From NCBI GenBank assembly GCA_937124525.1, contig CAKZLA010000225.1, forward strand, positions 1 through 10,956: a stretch of 10,956 bases of DNA, given 5' to 3'. The position numbers were made by a program, and so were the translations under genes. Under the pieces are notes generated by a model, which saw only the letters and a program-made list of their open reading frames with translations, made no database searches and was not told the origin of the DNA. This DNA is from an uncultured Desulfobacterium sp. (GTDB taxonomy: Bacteria; Desulfobacterota; Desulfobacteria; Desulfobacterales; Desulfobacteraceae). Shown here in pieces: positions 7,100 to 10,956 of this stretch; within the stretch, counting starts at the first letter, position 1, and every line of letters starts with the position of its first letter.

Positions 7100-7113
7100 C
7101 GTCATATATGACG
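7100..7113. promoter_or_regulatory. Palindromic enhancer-like site B1
   Basis: CGTCATATATGACG is a perfect 14-bp palindrome about 105 bp upstream of the candidate -24/-12 element. It is the cleanest copy of the motif found in both regulatory blocks. Confidence 0.55.
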
Positions 7114-7117
7114 TTTT

Positions 7118-7133
7118 TGGTTAAATATGACGA
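7118..7133. promoter_or_regulatory. Palindromic enhancer-like site B2
   Basis: TGGTTAAATATGACGA keeps one good half of the TCGTCATATATGACGA palindrome. Its centre is 19 bp from B1, about two helical turns, so two dimers could bind the same DNA face side by side, as is usual for NtrC-type activators. Confidence 0.45.
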
Positions 7134-7419
7134 ACGATCACAATAGCGCGACCATTTAAATTTTAAACGGTGAGCTGAGTACAGAACAGATATGATCAAT
7201 GGACCAGAACAATAAGGATCTGTAAACCGATGGATCGAAATCTTTTTTAAAACTTCCATCCTTCTGGCCGGTACTGATGATTTTTTGGATAACCTCAAAA
7301 TTTTATCAAAGAAAATATTCGATTATCTCCAGTGGGCTGGGCTGTTTTTCATTGTCCGGTTTATGGCCACATGATCAACGGCTCCAAGTATCATTTCGCG
7401 GAGTATACGTGGTGATGAG

Positions 7420-7443
7420 TGTCCGGCGAAAATCTGCCGGACA
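7420..7443. repeat. Perfect 8-bp stem-loop
   Basis: TGTCCGGC and GCCGGACA flank an 8-nt loop. No T-run follows on either strand, so an operator or a transcript structure is as likely as a terminator. It lies just upstream of the candidate promoter of the hydrolase gene. Confidence 0.4.
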
Positions 7444-7470
7444 GTGATTAAATTCGCCCGAAAAGAGCCA

Positions 7471-7499
7471 TTGCTTTTAATTTTCCCCTTTGGTATATT
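7471..7499 (+). promoter_or_regulatory. Possible sigma-70 promoter of the hydrolase gene
   Basis: TTGCTT (7471-7476) and TATATT (7494-7499) are separated by 17 bp. The -10 box has 5 of 6 consensus bases, the -35 box only 3. It would give a leader of about 128 nt before the ATG at 7634. Confidence 0.3.
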
Positions 7500-7633
7500 T
7501 TTCAAGTTTTTACGAAAAAGGTGGCTTGATCATCAAAGAATCAGTCATTGGAATAAATCCGTGGCTCAACGGGGTAAGGCATGTTTTATGATCAAACCCA
7601 GTCTTTTATATTCACAAAAGGAGTTAAAATATC

Positions 7634-8485
7634 ATGGCAAGCACCACTATTACTATTCTATGTGAAAACAGGGCCATTGAAATGATGGGCATAACAGGAG
7701 AGCACGGCTTTTCTGCACTGGTTGAGAAAAACGGCCGAAAACTGCTCCTGGATACAGGCCAGGGGCTTACCCTGAGAAACAATGCCCGGGCCCTGTCCGT
7801 GGATCTTGGCAGCATTGATAAAGTGGCGTTAAGCCATGGCCATCTGGATCACACCGGCGGATTGTCTGAATTGTCTTTTCCCAAAAGGGATGTGGAGGTT
7901 GTTGCCCACCCAGATATATTTATCCCCAAATATGCCGAATTCATGCAGGGAGACACACCCGTAAGATTTTTTATTGGTATTAAAGATGATAGACGATTTT
8001 TGGAAGAAAATCGGGGGCTGACGTTTTCCCTTAAAAGGAAATATGAAGAAATTGAACCGGGGGTTTTCTTTTCAGGAGAGGTCCCCCGGGTCACTGATTA
8101 TGAGAAACCAGACGCTCATCTCAAGGTTAAAAAGGGCGATAATTTTGTCCAGGACCCCCTGCTTGATGATTCATCTCTTTTAATTGAGACCGACGCTGGT
8201 CCGGTCATTCTCACCGGTTGTGCCCACTCGGGTATTGTCAATGTCATGGAACACTTTAAGAAAAAAAGCGGCCATGATACCTTCCATGCCGTTATCGGCG
8301 GTACCCATCTGGGATTTCTGGGGTTGGGGGAACAAATGGATCGTACATTGGAAGCCTTTGATCGCTTCAAATTGGAAAAGATTGCCGTTTCCCACTGCAC
8401 CGGCAATGAGGCAGCCGCCATATGCTACAATCGATTTAAAGATAAATTTGCCTTTGCCAATGCGGGGTGGCGGATTACCCTTTAA
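7634..8485 (+). CDS. Metallo-beta-lactamase-fold hydrolase, COG1237 type
   Basis: 283 residues, a full-length single-domain MBL-fold protein. The metal motif SHGHLDHTGG (67-76) supplies H68, H70, D72 and H73. Further likely ligands are H198 in TGCAHSG, H225 in GGTHL and H254 in SHCTG. The first strand ends in LLLDTGQG (37-44). This set of motifs and the order GCAHSGI, GGTHLGF, SHCTG fit the COG1237 group, which includes proteins annotated as 7,8-dihydropterin-6-methyl-4-(beta-D-ribofuranosyl)-aminobenzene-5'-phosphate synthase-like. The true reaction in bacteria is generally unproven. AAGGAG (7618-7623) lies 10 nt before the ATG. It has no signal peptide, so it is cytoplasmic. It is transcribed away from the ABM gene and has about 220 bp after it before the AF1514 gene, so it is probably a single-gene unit. 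Confidence 0.85.
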   Translation: MASTTITILCENRAIEMMGITGEHGFSALVEKNGRKLLLDTGQGLTLRNNARALSVDLGSIDKVALSHGHLDHTGGLSELSFPKRDVEVVAHPDIFIPKYAEFMQGDTPVRFFIGIKDDRRFLEENRGLTFSLKRKYEEIEPGVFFSGEVPRVTDYEKPDAHLKVKKGDNFVQDPLLDDSSLLIETDAGPVILTGCAHSGIVNVMEHFKKKSGHDTFHAVIGGTHLGFLGLGEQMDRTLEAFDRFKLEKIAVSHCTGNEAAAICYNRFKDKFAFANAGWRITL

Positions 8486-8708
8486 CTTTGATGATACTAT
8501 ACTGGGTCAGGGATACTGAGCTCAAGCTTGCGTTATTGAAATTTCTGTTATATTTATCCTTACAATATGGATGAAATTGTGTCCATCAATCCTGAAAAAA
8601 CGCAAATCTGACACCTGTCAAGCTTATCAACTCAAACGTTGATAAATTAATCCGCATGACATACAAAACCGTGGCTCCTTCAACAAAATAAAGCCAAGGA
8701 GACAAAAT
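8486..8708. other. Intergenic region with AT-rich stem-loop
   Basis: No gene is seen. TTATCAAC (8624-8631) and GTTGATAA (8638-8645) form a perfect 8-bp stem with a 6-nt loop. It lacks a T-run and lies about 60 bp before the AF1514-family start, so it could be an operator or leader structure. No clear intrinsic terminator for the hydrolase gene is visible. Confidence 0.4.
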
Positions 8709-9011
8709 ATGCAGATATCACCAGAAGCAACGCCCCGAAAAGAAGAGACACTTCAGTACAAAATTGATGATCCCGCCCTGGACTTTGTCATGGCAAAAAA
8801 CAATGTCAAAGAAATGGTGAAGAACACCTATGGCAATGCCATGATTCTATCATGGAAGGATGGTACCACAGGGCACTTTTACCCCACCTTTGAATGTGGG
8901 GACGGCAAAATAGACGTGGAACCATGGATTTATTACGCCCGGGCAAGGGGGGCAAATCTTACGGTGAATGTTAATGACGGAAAGTATATTTTCATGATAC
9001 TTATCCTGTAA
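8709..9011 (+). CDS. AF1514-family small protein of unknown function
   Basis: 100 residues, preceded by AAGGAG 7 nt before the ATG (8696-8701). The central part, KEMVKNTYGNAMILSWKDGT, followed by YARARGANLTVNVNDGKYIF, resembles the archaeal AF1514-like small protein family (DUF5619), where an AMILSW strand and a closing VNDGxYxF strand are recurrent. No membrane segment, signal peptide or catalytic motif is apparent, and the function is unknown. Its 60-bp gap to the next gene on the same strand allows co-transcription. The family call is from memory of the pattern. Confidence 0.65.
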   Translation: MQISPEATPRKEETLQYKIDDPALDFVMAKNNVKEMVKNTYGNAMILSWKDGTTGHFYPTFECGDGKIDVEPWIYYARARGANLTVNVNDGKYIFMILIL

Positions 9012-9070
9012 TTTTGATTCTACCACGAAAAAACTCGGAGAGCCAAAAACGACACGCCCAAGGGGGGAAA

Positions 9071-10956
9071 ATGCTATTTTCTGGTCAAAGGAACGGCCCG
9101 GTAAAAAGGTGGTGGATTGCACAAATGATTCTGATGATCGCTATTATTTCGGGTTTTTTGCACCAGCCCTGCCAGGCTGGAGTAAATCCATCTGATCTGC
9201 CCGGGGTATTGCAGCCATGGGTAAAATGGGTGCTCCATGACAAAGAAAAAGAGGTCTCATGCATTCCCCATTACAATGATGCCCAAAACCTTGAATGTAG
9301 CTGGCCCGGCAGGTTAAACATTTCCCTTGGCGATCAAGGTGGAAAATTTGACCAATCATGGGAGGTCTGCCATAATACCTGGATACCCCTTCCCGGGCAT
9401 GCCGGGCAGTGGCCCCTTAATGTGCGGGTGAACAATGCCCCCGGACTTTTAATGATGCACAACCAGTCCCCTGCCATTCACCTGTCCCCCGGCCAGTATC
9501 GTATCATTGGCGATTTTAAATGGCAGATAACACCTGAATACCTTAGAATTCCCAAAAAAACCGGCCTTTTTTCCCTACAGATAAATGATAAACCTGTTGA
9601 GTTTCCCCATCTGGATACGGCGGGACGACTGTGGTTAAAGAGCACCCAAAAGGTCAAGAAAGAGGCCGATCGCCTCAAGGTTGAGCGATTCCGGAAAATT
9701 GAAGATGATATTCCCCCCCGGGTGACCCTGTACACCACCCTGGAAATTGCGGGAAAGGCCCGGGAAGTCACCCTGGGCCCCTTATATGATCCCACCTTAT
9801 TTATTCCCCTTTCCCTTAAAAGCGACTTACCCTCCCGTCTTTCCCAGGATGGCACTCTGCGCCTGCAGGTAAGACCTGGCAGATATGATTTTACCTTGGC
9901 ATTACGCTATGTAAACACCCTGTCACAACTGACATTTAACGGGGAAGAAACCCAATTTCAACCCGACCATGAGATATGGTCCATCATGCGTCGTCCTGAA
10001 TTGCGCATTATGGAGATTTCCGGGGTGCCCCCGGTGGATCCGCGCCAGACATCCCTTCCCAGGGAGTGGCAAAATTTTCCGGCATACCGCATACGACCCA
10101 ATGAGCGCATGATTTTTAAAGAGATAAAACGCGGAGATCCAGTGCCAGCCCCGGACAGGCTCACACTGGACAGAACCCTGTGGCTTCGATTTGACGGATC
10201 AGGATATACAATTAAGGATAAAATAACCGGTCATAAAAACAGTGATTGGCGATTGGAAATGGATCTAAATATAATTCCCGGAAAGGTCACCGTGGACGGG
10301 ATGGAACAGTTGATCACAAAAAGAGCGAGCACGGACAACCCCGGTCTTGAACTCAGAAAAGGCATACTGGATCTAACGGCGGAAAGTAGTTTTGACAAGG
10401 GGATTTATCAGATACCCGCCACAGGATGGGACCATGATTTTAATCAGGTGACAGGACGACTTAACCTGCCCCCGGGATGGAAATTGCTTCATGCCGGAGG
10501 TATTGATAAAATTCCCGGTACCTGGCTTAAAAAATGGACCCTGTTGGACTTTTTCGTGGTACTTATTTTTACCATTGCCACGGCAAAACTCTTTTCCATG
10601 CCCCTTTCCCTGGTGGGTTTTGTCACACTGGTTTTAATTTTCCACGAACCCCTTGCCCCCCGCTATGTGTGGCCAGCCCTTCTGGTGGGGATTGCCCTGC
10701 TTAAACATCTGCCCCCGGGTAAGCTAAGAAAAATAATTAAAATGCTCCATGGGATAGTGGTGTTGAGTCTTTTATTCACGGCCATTCCCTATGCCGTGCA
10801 TACCCTCCGGGTGGGCATCTATCCCCAGCTGGAAAAACCCTGGATCTCCATGAGCACGGATGGCGCTGTTCAACCTGTTGCCAGACACAGTCAAAATGAT
10901 GGGTTCCAGGAATCCATGTCAGTGCAGGATAGCGAACCCTATGGCCCGGGAAGCCT
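9071..10956 (+). CDS. Large secreted/membrane protein of unknown function, N-terminal part
   Basis: An open frame of 628 codons begins at ATG 9071 after a G-rich ribosome site (AAGGGGGG, 9060-9067) and runs off the window. A basic start (K12 R13) and hydrophobic stretch (14-30) ending in PCQAG indicate a signal peptide cleaved near residue 36. Residues about 37-485 are a beta-rich domain with many Pro, Gly and Trp residues, paired cysteines (around C62, C74 and C95) and repeated strand-turn phrases such as ITPEYLRIPKKTGLFSLQIN and VTLYTTLEIAGKAREVTLGP, as in extracytoplasmic carbohydrate- or surface-binding modules. Four membrane segments follow (about 493-511, 515-531, 538-553, 563-584), then a soluble segment begins. 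This suggests a polytopic protein with a large periplasmic N-terminal domain. No family is recognised with confidence. The open frame and consistent codon use support a real gene. Confidence 0.8.
   Translation, partial: MLFSGQRNGPVKRWWIAQMILMIAIISGFLHQPCQAGVNPSDLPGVLQPWVKWVLHDKEKEVSCIPHYNDAQNLECSWPGRLNISLGDQGGKFDQSWEVCHNTWIPLPGHAGQWPLNVRVNNAPGLLMMHNQSPAIHLSPGQYRIIGDFKWQITPEYLRIPKKTGLFSLQINDKPVEFPHLDTAGRLWLKSTQKVKKEADRLKVERFRKIEDDIPPRVTLYTTLEIAGKAREVTLGPLYDPTLFIPLSLKSDLPSRLSQDGTLRLQVRPGRYDFTLALRYVNTLSQLTFNGEETQFQPDHEIWSIMRRPELRIMEISGVPPVDPRQTSLPREWQNFPAYRIRPNERMIFKEIKRGDPVPAPDRLTLDRTLWLRFDGSGYTIKDKITGHKNSDWRLEMDLNIIPGKVTVDGMEQLITKRASTDNPGLELRKGILDLTAESSFDKGIYQIPATGWDHDFNQVTGRLNLPPGWKLLHAGGIDKIPGTWLKKWTLLDFFVVLIFTIATAKLFSMPLSLVGFVTLVLIFHEPLAPRYVWPALLVGIALLKHLPPGKLRKIIKMLHGIVVLSLLFTAIPYAVHTLRVGIYPQLEKPWISMSTDGAVQPVARHSQNDGFQESMSVQDSEPYGPGS

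Larger units (their letters stand above)
6466..7220. repeat. Regulatory block B, diverged copy of block A, split by the ABM gene
   Basis: The left part 6466-6538 matches block A 2735-2803, and the right part 6981-7220 matches block A 2802-2936 plus 3098-3198. The ABM gene and its short flanks (6539-6980) fall exactly at the join. The right part is the ABM promoter region; the left part lies just past its stop. Similarity fades to the left near 6450 and to the right near 7220. Confidence 0.75.
7221..7633. other. Non-coding region between block B and the hydrolase gene
   Basis: About 410 bp with no supported gene. The plus strand has a 53-codon open stretch without a start (7215-7374, including DDFLDNLKILSKKIFDYLQW), which could be a relic C-terminus but is not recognised. 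A perfect stem-loop lies at 7420-7443 and a plausible sigma-70 promoter at 7471-7499. Confidence 0.5.

Noticed and set aside
6969..7298. Minus-strand open frame of 109 codons upstream of the ABM gene
   Set aside because: It runs through the conserved palindromes and promoter element, has no ribosome site, and its composition (many Ser, Tyr, His, Cys) is unlike the real genes. The matching block A has no such frame.
7215..7374. Plus-strand open stretch of 53 codons with protein-like composition
   Set aside because: It has no start codon or ribosome site and no family match I recognise. It could be a relic C-terminus, but this cannot be shown.
7323..7505. Minus-strand open frame of 60 codons
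   Set aside because: No recognisable motif or good ribosome site, and it spans the 7420-7443 stem-loop and the candidate promoter.
8184..8519. Plus-strand 111-codon frame inside the hydrolase gene
   Set aside because: It is a shifted frame within the MBL-fold gene, whose own frame holds the metal-binding motifs.

Overview
The window reads as chromosomal DNA of an anaerobic, probably sulfate-reducing bacterium of the Desulfobacterales type. This is an inference from gene content and style: a PaaK-like ligase next to a YCF48 protein and an RND/MMPL transporter, an NtrC-type activator with PAS and GAF domains, an archaeal-style AF1514 protein, a COG1237 metallo-hydrolase and decayed mobile DNA. 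No rRNA, tRNA or CRISPR array was found, so the placement is soft.

Left half, minus strand. Reading right to left, a sigma-54 activator (3319-5649) is followed by a 625-bp regulatory region and then a tight operon: a phenylacetate-CoA-ligase-like enzyme (1326-2693), a secreted six-repeat YCF48/BNR protein (397-1329, ATGA overlap) and the N-terminus of an RND/MMPL transporter that runs off the window (1-377). The likely logic is an inner-membrane RND exporter with a periplasmic propeller partner and a ligase that activates a carboxylic acid. The substrate cannot be read from sequence.

Middle. The regulatory region before the ligase (block A, about 2735-3198) is present a second time at about 6466-7220 (block B). 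Block B is split by a small GTG-start ABM-fold gene (6551-6901). Both blocks carry the same minus-strand -24-like element (TGGCACG-N4-TTGAA) about 110 bp from a palindrome TCGTCATATATGACGA, with a second copy of that palindrome nearby. This is how a sigma-54 promoter with enhancer sites for an NtrC-type activator would look, and the PAS-PAS-GAF-AAA+-Fis protein encoded between the blocks is the obvious candidate. I infer a small regulon (ABM gene plus ligase-YCF48-RND operon) made by duplicating a regulatory module. 5650-6550 is a graveyard of mobile DNA: a nested inverted repeat, a probable group II intron 3' remnant and an IS3-type transposase fragment.

Right half, plus strand. A COG1237-type metallo-beta-lactamase-fold hydrolase (7634-8485), an AF1514-family small protein (8709-9011) and a large secreted/membrane protein of unknown function that runs off the window (9071-10956) are read rightwards, each with its own ribosome binding site. 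They look independent of the left-hand regulon.
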